Part shown: positions 1 to 8,173 of the stretch, piece after piece | Layout: every line of letters begins with the position of its first letter | Position numbering within the stretch: the first letter of the stretch is position 1 | Assembly (NCBI RefSeq): GCF_003316845.1 | Contig: NZ_QMIK01000002.1 | Coordinates: 310,001-374,000, forward strand | Direction: 5' to 3' | Origin: Cognataquiflexum aquatile | GTDB lineage: Bacteria; Bacteroidota; Bacteroidia; Cytophagales; Cyclobacteriaceae | DNA: 64,000 nt | Made by a program: the position numbers and the translations under genes | Notes under the pieces: generated by a model | Told to the model about the DNA's origin: nothing | Databases searched by the model: none | Seen by the model: the letters and a program-made list of their open reading frames with translations, nothing else

Positions 1-275
1 GTTAGGATAACTGAGGCGGTGATTTTTCCCTCTTCTATGTCAAATATAGCTTTGTCGGAAATGATAGCTTTTTTTAGTTTACTAGTATAGCTAAATGTTT
101 TTATTGAAGTATCAAAACATTTATCGTACATCACCCAATAAAATCCATCGTATAGTTTTGACTTTCCATATCCATTGTCTCCAATTATCACATTGATACC
201 TTCTGTAAAATCAAAACGGTTATCCATGCCTGAATAGCACATGAAATTATTCAGTTCAATACTTGTCAGTAGCAT
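1..275 (-). CDS. SMC/RecF-like AAA ATPase, N-terminal fragment (cut by window edge)
   Basis: Translating the minus strand from the ATG at 275-273 gives an open frame to the window edge that begins MLLTSIELNNF and has a P-loop, GDNGYGKSKL, near residue 35. The layout of a short beta strand, an 'xNF' motif and an early Walker A is typical of the RecF/SbcC/SMC group of DNA-associated ATPases, which includes DndD of the DNA phosphorothioation system. About 91 residues are visible, so coiled coil, Walker B and signature motif are off-window. The start codon directly follows the TAG stop of the upstream gene (no gap), so the two are almost certainly co-transcribed and translationally coupled. The family placement is inference from the N-terminus only; DndD is one candidate among several defence-associated ATPases. 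Confidence 0.75.
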   Translation of the reverse strand, partial: MLLTSIELNNFMCYSGMDNRFDFTEGINVIIGDNGYGKSKLYDGFYWVMYDKCFDTSIKTFSYTSKLKKAIISDKAIFDIEEGKITASVIL

Positions 276-491
276 CTATTGCTGGTTTAAAAGTTTGTTG
301 ATTTTCTTTTCAGTCACGTTTGGACTTTCTGAGGATGTTTCTCCCTCAATAGCCATTTTGATCACTTCGATTAGCTTGTTGTTGGAATGGGAGAACCATT
401 TATAATTTTCCGCTTCTTCTTTTTTCAAATGTCCTTTCTCAATGATCAAATCATCGGTGAGAAATGCTCTTAAAATTTCCTCGCTATTCAT
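276..491 (-). CDS. Small uncharacterised protein in the defence-like operon (71 aa)
   Basis: I do not recognise this 71-residue protein. It is charged, rich in Glu and Lys, has no signal peptide or membrane segment and looks mostly helical. It is unlikely to be a chance frame: its ATG overlaps the TGA of the helicase gene by four bases (ATGA arrangement), and its TAG is followed at once by the ATG of the ATPase gene. That packing suggests a subunit or adaptor made in fixed ratio with the helicase and ATPase. In Dnd loci a small protein, DndE, sits near DndD, but this sequence is shorter than DndE and I see no shared motif, so I do not call it DndE. Confidence 0.7.
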   Translation of the reverse strand: MNSEEILRAFLTDDLIIEKGHLKKEEAENYKWFSHSNNKLIEVIKMAIEGETSSESPNVTEKKINKLLNQQ

Positions 492-2710
492 TGTGTCTGA
501 AGATTATTGTGAATGGTGTAGATGTTCAAATCGTAATTTTCGCATATCTCCTCGAAAACAGCTTCTGTTTCGTGGGGATTGATGGAAAGAGAAGCAAAAT
601 ACATGACCCTTTCAAGTTCCTTAGCGACTAGGGATTTTTCAAGATTAAATGTTTCCGAACTTTTATTGAAAGATTCAATCGGAGGGATTACAACCAAGTC
701 ATGGATTGTGGCCACTGTTTTATCCGGGTGCCTTCGGAGAATTCTTCCTCTTCTTTGGATGAATTGTCTGGGATTACCTGTAGAGGAGCAGAAAATAGCA
801 TGTTCAGCTCTGGGAATATCGACACCTTCGTCAAGGCATTTCATAGAGGCAATGACTTGAATCTTGCCTTCTTTGAATTGACCAAGAATACTATCTCGGT
901 CAGGCATTCCGCTTGTGAACTGATTGACAAAGATCGATTTATCTATTTTGCCTATTTCTCTGGTATATTGATTTATGATTTTTATGCTTTCGTCTTCCAA
1001 TTCCTCCTCCTCTAATTCCTCCTGAGTATAGCCTTCCGGAACATAGATGAAAGTGTAATTCAGATTACCTTCTTTTTCGAACCTTCCTTTTAGAATCGAA
1101 ATGGTTTTGAACAACTTATTCTCTGCCTTATGAATTATCCTTTTCCTTTTTAATAGGAGCTTTTCAACTATGTCATTTTTTTCCAAGGAGTCAGATCCCT
1201 TGTTGAAAAATTTTGCAAGCTTTTTAGAGATTTCAATGTATTCAAATAATTCTTCACTTGTTAATTCTACAATGTGAGGATGATAATAATACTTGCAAAG
1301 GATGCCTTCATTGATTGCTCTCTCCATTCCAAAGGTATAGGTATATGGCTCGGAATCATTAAAAAATCGCTCCATGGACATACTGCCTTCTAAATCATAG
1401 ATCCGTTTTGGAGTGGCAGAAAGTCCAATTCGCTTATTGAAAGGGATTTGTGATAACCTTGCCAAGATGCTTTTTGAACCAATGTTGTGTGCTTCATCAG
1501 CAATGAGAATAGTATCATTTGAAAAATTGGCGAGATTTTTAAAAAATTTGTCCTTGACAAAAGAAGCGTAAGTTGTAATTACAATAAATGATTTTGGAAT
1601 CCTTTTCGCTGTCGATAAAGTGGTCGCAAGTCTGCCCTCCCAATTTTCTTTAGACGATACTTTTATAATTTCTTGGAAATTGAAACTCTTGGCTTCTTCT
1701 TCCCACTGATTGACCAAAGTAATGGTCGGGACTAAAATTATGGCATTGTAATTTTTACCTTTGGATTCTTCAAGAAGGCAGTTCAGAGAAGTAATTGTCT
1801 TACCAGTCCCGGTAGCCATAGCAAATATTCCTTGATAGTCGTTTTTAACCCAATTGTTATACGCTTCAATCTGGTATTCTCTTGGGCCTGATGGATAGGG
1901 AAATCGCGGTTCTCTGGATATCCTATAAATTTGTTCTATTAATTTTTCTAAAGTTCTTTTTACTTGTTTATTGTCGTTTAACCTTTCCTTCTTAGAAAGT
2001 AATTCCTTTTCTTTTATCAACAACTCTTGTTCTGTCCTACCACCAAATTCATCATGAATTGCAGTTTCTATGCCCTTAGCATCCAGATAATTGACAGAAT
2101 CATCGATTTGGTTGAAGAAGTTTTCGAAAACTTTTCCTTGCCTAGATATCATCTTACTTGACCTGCTGTTTTCCCAACTCAAATACGCATCTAGCTCTTC
2201 CAAATTTTCCAATAATCCAAATGCTGTAAAATTGCATGATGCTTTGAAGCCTACGGCATCGTCCTTATCATAAAAAGCACCAGATTTAAAATGAGATATT
2301 CCTTTGCCTATTTTGGGCTTAATGATTACCAATTGGATTCTTTTTTTGGAAATTAACCAAGCTAGGCATTCAAAAAAATGTTTGTTGTATTCGCTAAGCC
2401 CATCCTTGATATCTTTAATATTTGAAAGGTCTAATTTATTGTAGGGAGCTGAGTCATCATTGGCTGTCAAAACAGCATTTTTATCATTTTCAGATAGGAA
2501 ATTGTTAATAACCATTCTCAAAGTTCCTCCCCGGTGAAGGAAAGTGGCAAAGCCCAGAGCCAAAACATTGATCGCTGCCGAACTAAAATACCCCAAAAGT
2601 AAATCCAGTCTGTTGCTATTACTCAATCCATCTAAGTAAAATTGAATGGGTTCGCTCTCTGAATTGGTTCTGTAAGACCTATCTTCTGACCATTTTACTT
2701 CCTTAAGCAT
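488..2710 (-). CDS. PLD-nuclease / DEAH-box SF2 helicase, Dnd-type restriction enzyme candidate
   Basis: A 740-residue two-part protein. Residues about 20-200 resemble a phospholipase-D-like nuclease domain: H140-x-K142 followed by D148, then C-N160-FT and a downstream ENLEEL acidic patch. Residues about 270-700 are an SF2 helicase: Walker A MATGTGKT near 298-305, DEAH at 405-408, GLSATPKR as motif III, and QFIQRRGRILRR as motif VI. The combination fits restriction-type translocases that bind modified or unmodified DNA and cut it. I believe it matches the family named 'DNA phosphorothioation system restriction enzyme' (TIGR04095), judging from the N-terminus and the cysteine desulfurase next door; this is recall, not a search. 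It follows the desulfurase gene by 79 bases and overlaps the next gene by four. Other PLD-helicase defence proteins are the main alternative. Confidence 0.85.
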   Translation of the reverse strand: MLKEVKWSEDRSYRTNSESEPIQFYLDGLSNSNRLDLLLGYFSSAAINVLALGFATFLHRGGTLRMVINNFLSENDKNAVLTANDDSAPYNKLDLSNIKDIKDGLSEYNKHFFECLAWLISKKRIQLVIIKPKIGKGISHFKSGAFYDKDDAVGFKASCNFTAFGLLENLEELDAYLSWENSRSSKMISRQGKVFENFFNQIDDSVNYLDAKGIETAIHDEFGGRTEQELLIKEKELLSKKERLNDNKQVKRTLEKLIEQIYRISREPRFPYPSGPREYQIEAYNNWVKNDYQGIFAMATGTGKTITSLNCLLEESKGKNYNAIILVPTITLVNQWEEEAKSFNFQEIIKVSSKENWEGRLATTLSTAKRIPKSFIVITTYASFVKDKFFKNLANFSNDTILIADEAHNIGSKSILARLSQIPFNKRIGLSATPKRIYDLEGSMSMERFFNDSEPYTYTFGMERAINEGILCKYYYHPHIVELTSEELFEYIEISKKLAKFFNKGSDSLEKNDIVEKLLLKRKRIIHKAENKLFKTISILKGRFEKEGNLNYTFIYVPEGYTQEELEEEELEDESIKIINQYTREIGKIDKSIFVNQFTSGMPDRDSILGQFKEGKIQVIASMKCLDEGVDIPRAEHAIFCSSTGNPRQFIQRRGRILRRHPDKTVATIHDLVVIPPIESFNKSSETFNLEKSLVAKELERVMYFASLSINPHETEAVFEEICENYDLNIYTIHNNLQTQ

Positions 2711-2789
2711 AATTTAAAAAGCATGGAAAAATTGAACAAAACGATTTGTTGATAGAATTAGACAAGTATAGTTTAAAAAAATTTGAATT

Positions 2790-3923
2790 CTAATCTATCC
2801 AACTGAAAAACATTTTGGAAACGGTATTTATTTCTTGAACGGTATTATACTTACCTAAAGAGACCCGAATAGTTGAAAAAGCATCAGTGTCAGAAAGCCC
2901 CATAGCTAATAATACATGTGATGGTTCAATCAGGGCTGAGGTACAAGCTGAGCCATTTGAAAAAGCTATATTTTTTAATTTACTAACGAGGATATTTGCA
3001 TCAATTCCTTCTATGCAAAAGCTAAGAGTATTAAAAATTCTTTCTTTTGAGTTACCATTTAAAGTTACTCTTTCATTTTTCAGAAAATTCTCTTCAAGGA
3101 AATCCCGCATTTCCCTAATCTTCTTTTCATTTTCTGCCATCTCCTTTCCTGCCAATTCGCAAGCTTTTCCTAACCCTACTATTCCTGGAACATTTAGCGT
3201 ACCGCTTCGGAATCCTCTTTCATGTCCTCCCCCATGAAGCAGTGCAGGAATTTTGACCCGGTTTTGACGCTGTCTGATATAGAGCACGCCAATTCCCTTG
3301 GGCCCATAGATTTTATGTCCACTGAAAGTCAAGAGATCAATGCCTAAGTTATCCACATCCACAGGTATCTTGCCTAAGGACTGTGTGGCGTCAGTCATAA
3401 ATAAGGCACCGGATTGGTGGGCTATCTCTGAGATTTCTCGGATTGGTTGGATAACTCCTGTTTCATTGTTCACATGCATGACCGAAACAAGTATGGTTTC
3501 CGGCCTCATGGCATTTCTAACAGTTTCTAGGTCAAGAAGGCCGTCTTTTTTGACAGGCAGGTAAGTGGCCTCAAATCCTTTTGTTTCTAAATATTGGCAG
3601 GTATCCAAGACAGCACTATGCTCTGTGGATACAGTGATGATATGATTTCCTTTTTGCGAATATGCTTCTGCTACTCCTTTGATTGCAAGGTTGATCGCTT
3701 CAGTGGCGCCGCTGGTAAAAATGATTTCATTGGTTTCTGCACCAATTAGGCCAGCTACCTGTTTCCTTGCTTCTTTTACTGCTTCATAAGCTCCTAATCC
3801 AAATTGATGTGTGGAGGCAGCATTGGCAAAATTATTTGTGAAATAAGGCATCATTGCCTCAAGGACTCTTGGATCTAAAGGGGTAGTGGCGTTATTGTCT
3901 AAATAGATGATTTCATTACTCAT
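2790..3923 (-). CDS. Cysteine desulfurase, DndA/IscS type
   Basis: A PLP-dependent class V aminotransferase-fold enzyme that takes sulfur from L-cysteine as a persulfide on its own cysteine. Visible landmarks are YLDNNATTP at the N-terminus, SGATEAIN, HVNNETG, the PLP lysine K204 in SGHKIYGPKG, and catalytic C327 in the SNGSACTSA loop. At 377 residues it has normal family length and looks intact. The context is not an isc or suf operon: it sits between two unknown small genes and a nuclease-helicase. That favours a DndA role, feeding sulfur to a DNA phosphorothioation enzyme, over housekeeping Fe-S or tRNA thiolation. It starts 6 bases after the stop of the gene upstream. The sulfur acceptor (DndC) is not in this window, so the DndA role is inference. 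Confidence 0.9.
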   Translation of the reverse strand: MSNEIIYLDNNATTPLDPRVLEAMMPYFTNNFANAASTHQFGLGAYEAVKEARKQVAGLIGAETNEIIFTSGATEAINLAIKGVAEAYSQKGNHIITVSTEHSAVLDTCQYLETKGFEATYLPVKKDGLLDLETVRNAMRPETILVSVMHVNNETGVIQPIREISEIAHQSGALFMTDATQSLGKIPVDVDNLGIDLLTFSGHKIYGPKGIGVLYIRQRQNRVKIPALLHGGGHERGFRSGTLNVPGIVGLGKACELAGKEMAENEKKIREMRDFLEENFLKNERVTLNGNSKERIFNTLSFCIEGIDANILVSKLKNIAFSNGSACTSALIEPSHVLLAMGLSDTDAFSTIRVSLGKYNTVQEINTVSKMFFSWID

Positions 3924-3929
3924 ACATTT

Positions 3930-4475
3930 TCAAACAAAAACGTCTTTGAATAATTCGTTTTTGTCTCCGCTATATTCTACATTTTTTATTTCTCTTCCAT
4001 CAATATTTTCGATTAATTCAACCGTGACATATTCTTCATAAACATTTAGGTTTTCTGTTTCCCCATTCTTGGTTTGCCAATATCTGTCCTTGGATTTGGA
4101 AATAGAGCTTATGTGGATAAAAGCGTTGCTTAAAGAGATTTCAATCGAATCTCCAGCAACCATATAGGAATAATCAAGGACTAATTTTCCCTTGCTCGGT
4201 ATTATATAATAGCCATATTTAGTTTGTATTGAATAGTTGTCAGGCACTTGATAGAGCTTTAGAGACCATTCTCCCTCGAATTCTAAGTTTTTAAAAATCG
4301 CAGGAAGTTTCATTTTAACTTCCTCGTAGTTTTGAAAGGTTTCGGTTGCAACATTGACACGACCATCTATATCGTTTCCAATCAAGATGAACTTTGAAAA
4401 TCTGTTAAACCTTGAGAATTTCTTTTTCGAATGATTAAGGTGATAGCTGATCATTGGATTTTTTAATTGATGCAT
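3930..4475 (-). CDS. Hypothetical protein in the defence-like operon (181 aa)
   Basis: I do not recognise this protein. It has no signal peptide or obvious membrane segment and appears rich in beta strands, with alternating hydrophobic stretches around residues 60-120 and a Lys/Phe/Arg-rich stretch near residues 15-30. It overlaps the end of the preceding small gene by 13 bases and ends 6 bases before the cysteine desulfurase, so it belongs to the same minus-strand operon. Base composition is AT-rich like the rest of this cluster. A role in the defence operon is only guilt by association. Confidence 0.65.
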   Translation of the reverse strand: MHQLKNPMISYHLNHSKKKFSRFNRFSKFILIGNDIDGRVNVATETFQNYEEVKMKLPAIFKNLEFEGEWSLKLYQVPDNYSIQTKYGYYIIPSKGKLVLDYSYMVAGDSIEISLSNAFIHISSISKSKDRYWQTKNGETENLNVYEEYVTVELIENIDGREIKNVEYSGDKNELFKDVFV

Positions 4476-4690
4476 AATGCGTTTGATGCAGATTTTTTCA
4501 TTCCTAGGATTTCAAAGTCCTTTTCACTAACAAAGTCCCCGTTATCATAAACACCCAAAGAAGGCGAGTACAGTAAAGGCGAGAAAGAATTTCCTTCCTC
4601 GTCTGTCGAGGCAACTACAAGCATATCTAAGGCCTGAGGGTTTTCTTTGGTTATGGAATTAAGGCGGTCAAGCAATTCTTTTAATTTCAT
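4463..4690 (-). CDS. Small acidic protein, first gene of the operon (75 aa)
   Basis: The start is taken at the ATG at 4690-4688 (MKLKELLDRLNS). An upstream ATG at 4741 would add 17 hydrophobic residues with no similarity to a signal peptide, so the shorter form is preferred. The pattern 'MKxKELxxxL', then a strand and 'STDEEGNSFSPLL', resembles short phage- and island-borne proteins of unknown function that I know only by appearance. It is the first gene before the uncharacterised 181-residue gene, which it overlaps by 13 bases. Function unknown. Confidence 0.55.
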   Translation of the reverse strand: MKLKELLDRLNSITKENPQALDMLVVASTDEEGNSFSPLLYSPSLGVYDNGDFVSEKDFEILGMKKSASNALCIN

Positions 4691-4876
4691 ATTCTTAAGG
4701 ATTATTCGATGAATAAAAATGTCAATCAGCTTGACAATCATTATGTTATAATTTAAAAATTTAGATTAAAAAGGCAAGTGTTCTTAGTAATCAATTTAAA
4801 AAATATTTGAAATCCTGACTTTAAATGGAATCAACCCTACTCGAAAGCCAATCTCTGAAACCTCCCTCCAAACCCC

Positions 4877-4931
4877 TAGCAAAGACCTACCAAAGTAGTA
4901 GCAAAGTAATACCAAAGTAGTACCAAAGTAA
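4877..4931. repeat. 11-base tandem repeat, five units
   Basis: Five consecutive units of exactly 11 bases with consensus TA(G/C)CAAAGTAR, where the unit starts are 4877, 4888, 4899, 4910 and 4921. The third base alternates G/C between units. The first unit is the most diverged (ends in ACC). It lies about 190 bases upstream of the first gene of the minus-strand operon. Confidence 0.85.
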
Positions 4932-5500
4932 GGGATACTGCGAGCTTACCCCCCTCGTCAACAGAAATATAATGCACGATGAACATTTTGTAATTTACAT
5001 TCGGTAAATCAACAGCTAGAAATGATGAATCCAATTAGTCCTTTTCCGACTACAGGCTATTATGATCCCAAATGAAAAAAGATCTTTAACTTTTCTACCG
5101 GACAAGAAGAAGAACAAGCCGTATTTCCAACCCATTTCCCAAAATAAAACAATTCACCCCAACTTAAAATAAATCAATTCTAAAAGAAATAATACAATAT
5201 AATTTCCAAAAATCGGCATTTTCCCCCCACTTTCCCCTATACTTCTCCTAACCCTCTCCTGGGGACCCGTTATACCCTCCCCCACCATTCGTTAACTTTT
5301 GACCAATTTCCAAGAAACCATATAATTATTCCGATAATTTAATTGCTTGTACTTTTTCAAGACAATCAGCGCTAGTCTTTTTACCCCTTAGGCATTCAAT
5401 CCCTTCCTTGTTTTGGCGGAAAGCCATGTTCAACTTTGGTCATCAAATTAGCCAAAACCGCACCTGACTTCCCGGTTGATCCTGATCTATAAATATGTCA

Positions 5501-5567
5501 CCCCTTCGGGGTTTTGCCTACCCTACGATCAAATCCATTTTTCTATAATCCTACCACCCCTTCGGGG
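5501..5567. repeat. Two CCCC-TTCG-GGGG hairpins followed by T runs
   Basis: CCCCTTCGGGG occurs at 5501-5511 and 5557-5567, each preceded by A and followed by TTTT. A C(UUCG)G tetraloop on a G/C stem with a following T run is terminator-like on the plus strand, yet no plus-strand gene ends nearby. They are better read as copies of a dispersed palindromic repeat or as remnants of a lost gene's terminator. Confidence 0.6.
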
Positions 5568-5575
5568 TTTTCCAC

Positions 5576-5935
5576 ATTCCGACAACCCGACAACGCGCAG
5601 CAGACAACAATTTCAGTATGCAGTCTCAGTTTTCAGTTTGCAGAGCTGACAACGCGCAGCAGGCAACCACTACAATAATTACAACCCGATAACGCGAAGC
5701 AGACAACTTGAAAACCCGCCAACGCGAAGCAGGCAACAACTACAACAACTACAACAATTACAACCACTACAACCATTCCAACCCGATAACCTGACAACGC
5801 GACGCTGACAACTTGAAAACCCAACAATGCTAAGCAGGCAACAATTACAACCAATACAACAATTACAACCACTACAACCCGACAACGCGCAGCAGACAAC
5901 CACTACATCAATTACAACCACTACAACCCTCCAAT
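5576..5935. repeat. Degenerate 'ACAACGCGMAGCAGRCAAC' repeat field
   Basis: Seven recognisable copies of a roughly 19-base core (for example 5590-5608, 5649-5667 and 5882-5900, others diverged) are interleaved with AACTACAACAATTACAACC-type strings. One further copy with the same interleaving sits at 14280-14370. The two long Cys/Val-rich minus-strand frames here come from the repeat's composition and are not genes. Confidence 0.8.
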
Positions 5936-5959
5936 GAATTTTTTCATTATTTTTAATCC

Positions 5960-7093
5960 ATGTTCCAACGATTCTTTCAAATCCTCAAATCACCCATAGT
6001 TTTTGTGTTGCGGAAGCCCACCATTTGGTTTTCCAAAAAGATTTCCTCCTCACCGGAAAGGGAGTTTGTCTTCAGGAGATTGACGGAAATTTATAAGGAC
6101 ATCACCCAAAACCCCGAACCGGAAGAAGGTGCACTCTACAACCTTGACCTGCGTGGCAACAGCTTCATTATCCTCAGCGATGTGCACAAGGGGAATAGAA
6201 AAGGCCGGGACGAATTCCGTCATGCGGAGAACAATTACCTTACTGCTTTGGAACATTACAATGAAAAGGGAGCGTATTATATCAATTTGGGCGACAGTGA
6301 GGAGTTTTGGAAGTTCAACATCTTCTCCATAATGCAGCACAACAAAAAGACATTTGAGGCAGAAAGGAAGTTTGTGAAGCGGAATGCTTTTTTTAAAATC
6401 TACGGCAACCATGACCTTTTTTGGAAGATAGATCCATTTTCGAAGATGTACCTTCGGGAGATTTATGACAAAGCCATCAATATCTACGGGGGCATTGTGG
6501 TGCGGGTCAATTACAAAGATGGGAGACATATTGATGTCTTTTGTACCCACGGACATCAGGGGGACAGAAGGAGCGACGGCAATAAGTTTTCGATTTGGTT
6601 TGTGGCCTATATTTGGGGGCCTTTGCAGTCATTTTTGGATATCAACATCAACACCCCTGCCCTCAGCCAAAAGGAAAAAACCCTCCACAACAAACTCATG
6701 TACGAATGGAGTCAGCAACAGGAAAATGTGGTCTTGGTAACCGGACATACCCATCAGCCCATCTTTCACTCTTACAGCCACATCCAACAGCTTCGGGCAC
6801 AGTTGGAGGAGGCAAAGAAAACAGAGAATGTGGATAAGTCTGCCGAATTGGAAGAAAAGATCAAAAGGCATCCAAGCCAATGTACCTTAGGAGTGGCTGA
6901 TTTGCCGAAGTACAAGCCCACTTACTTCAATGCCGGCTGCTGTTGCTACAGTGACAACAGTATTTCAGGGATTGAGATCGCTGACGGATTTGTCAGGCTT
7001 GTCCGGTGGGCTGAGGAAGAGGGAATCTCCAAAAGGGTGGTCTTGGAGGAATTGCCCTTGGGTGAAATGAAGGATATGTTCATGGATAGGTAA
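5960..7093 (+). CDS. Calcineurin-like metallophosphoesterase
   Basis: A 377-residue metal-dependent phosphoesterase with all five blocks of the family in order: SDVHKG (D74, H76), GDSEEFW (D112), GNHD (N150, H151), THGHQGD (H197) and GHTHQP near residue 260. These supply the ligands of a two-metal centre. There is no signal peptide; the N-terminus is basic and amphipathic (KSPIVFVLRKPTIWF) and may associate with membrane. A CNAGCCCY-like cysteine-rich stretch near the C-terminus is unusual. Length and the aromatic SEEFW motif recall enzymes that cleave lipid or nucleotide pyrophosphates, such as UDP-diacylglucosamine hydrolases, but I cannot fix the substrate. It stands alone between repeat-rich spacers. 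Confidence 0.85.
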   Translation: MFQRFFQILKSPIVFVLRKPTIWFSKKISSSPEREFVFRRLTEIYKDITQNPEPEEGALYNLDLRGNSFIILSDVHKGNRKGRDEFRHAENNYLTALEHYNEKGAYYINLGDSEEFWKFNIFSIMQHNKKTFEAERKFVKRNAFFKIYGNHDLFWKIDPFSKMYLREIYDKAINIYGGIVVRVNYKDGRHIDVFCTHGHQGDRRSDGNKFSIWFVAYIWGPLQSFLDININTPALSQKEKTLHNKLMYEWSQQQENVVLVTGHTHQPIFHSYSHIQQLRAQLEEAKKTENVDKSAELEEKIKRHPSQCTLGVADLPKYKPTYFNAGCCCYSDNSISGIEIADGFVRLVRWAEEEGISKRVVLEELPLGEMKDMFMDR

Positions 7094-7650
7094 GAAAATA
7101 AATTCCCACAAAGCCTCAAAGCCACAAAGAAGAATAGAAAGGAAGTTTCCCACAAAGCCTCAAAGACACGAAGGAAAAGGAATTCAAGTAAGAAATTGAG
7201 TTTCACGCGAAGGCGCAAAGATGCAAAGAAAAAGCAAATAAGAGAGATTTTTCACCTTCTCAGGAGGCGGTTCAGAATGATTGTAGAACAACTGTTATTA
7301 GTTTCTATGTTCTCTTTGTTTCTATAATTGTGGTAATAAATTAGCTCCACCTCGGAGAAAAGCCATTGCGATCCTTTGCTTAACCATAGCGTCCATTGCG
7401 GTAAAAAATGTTTCCCACAAAGCAGCAAAGACACAAAGAAAAGCCCATTGCGCTCTTAGGGAAACCTTAGCGACCATGGCGGTAAAAAAACAAAGTTATC
7501 TGTGCTCTCAGTGTCCTTTGTGGTAAAATAAAATAACACATACTTCAAATAGCGCCCCACAGCGAAACCCTTGCGTCCATTGCGGTAAAAACTTTCTCAT
7601 CTCCACATTCAATCCTTTTGTGCCTTTTGTGGTAAAAAATGAAACAAGTC
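7094..7650. repeat. Phrase-like intergenic repeat field ('CACAAAGNCNCAAAG' / 'CCATTGCGGTAAAA')
   Basis: No gene. Two word families recur in degenerate form: CCCACAAAGCCTCAAAG-type strings (near 7105, 7148, 7412, and the related GGCGCAAAGATGCAAAG near 7212) and CATTGCGGTAAAA or TTTGTGGTAAAA endings (near 7395, 7475, 7517, 7580, 7628). Such strings are common between genes in Cytophagales-like genomes. They carry no stop-free frame of note and no clear hairpin terminator. Confidence 0.75.
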
Positions 7651-7708
7651 CATTCTTTCTAATTCGTCCATAATTGGTTAAATTTCAATCAAGTCAACTT
7701 CTTAAGCC

Positions 7709-8173
7709 ATGGACAATTCAAAAGTTATCCACAATTTTTACAGTGCTTTTGCAAAAGGAAAAGCAGATGAAATGGTTTCTTATTACCATCCCGATGTTGT
7801 TTTTGAAGATCCTGTGTTCGGAGTGCTTAAGGGTGAAGAAGCCAAAGCGATGTGGAAAATGCTTCTCAACCGGAGTAAAGGAAACCTCAAGGTTACCTTT
7901 TCTGATGTCAAAGTAGTACGTAATTCAGGAGAAGCGAAGTGGGAAGCAGTTTACCCATTTGGTCCCGATAAAAGAATGGTTCACAACAAAATCAAAGCTG
8001 AATTTGAATTCAAAGACGGGAAAATCATCCGGCATACTGATAAATTTGACCTGTGGAAATGGTCGAGGATGGCCTTGGGTATCAAAGGCACGTTGTTGGG
8101 TTGGTCACCTTTGGTACAAAATAAAATCAAAAGCCAATCCAAAGCGCTGCTGACCAAATTTTTGGAAAGGTAG
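7709..8173 (+). CDS. SnoaL-like / nuclear transport factor 2 fold protein
   Basis: A 154-residue cytosolic protein. The N-terminal helix with YSAFAKGKADEM, then YYHPDVVFEDPVFG and a C-terminal 'F.FKDGKI.RHTDKFD' strand are typical of the SnoaL-like branch of the NTF2/ketosteroid-isomerase superfamily. These small cone-shaped proteins are isomerases, hydrolases or ligand binders. The acidic HTDKFD end is common in the family, but no substrate can be named. It is flanked by long spacers, so context does not help. The ATG at 7709 is the only start that keeps the whole fold. Confidence 0.8.
   Translation: MDNSKVIHNFYSAFAKGKADEMVSYYHPDVVFEDPVFGVLKGEEAKAMWKMLLNRSKGNLKVTFSDVKVVRNSGEAKWEAVYPFGPDKRMVHNKIKAEFEFKDGKIIRHTDKFDLWKWSRMALGIKGTLLGWSPLVQNKIKSQSKALLTKFLER

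Larger units (their letters stand above)
4742..5959. other. Gene-poor 1.2-kb spacer with several repeat types
   Basis: No convincing gene on either strand. The stretch separates the defence-like operon from the phosphoesterase gene and contains an 11-base tandem repeat (4877-4931), two CCCC-TTCG-GGGG hairpins (5501-5511, 5557-5567) and a degenerate repeat field (5576-5935). The segment 4935-5490 is AT-rich and featureless to me. Divergent promoters for both neighbours must lie here, but I cannot place them. Confidence 0.6.

Noticed and set aside
4877-5000. Possible CRISPR-like array in the 11-base repeats
   Set aside because: Units are contiguous with no unique spacers and far shorter than CRISPR repeats; no cas genes nearby.
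5633-5921. Two Cys/Val-rich minus-strand open frames of 80-88 codons
   Set aside because: They arise from the degenerate GTTGT-rich repeat field read on the minus strand; composition is repeat-driven, frames overlap each other and neither has a fold-like pattern.
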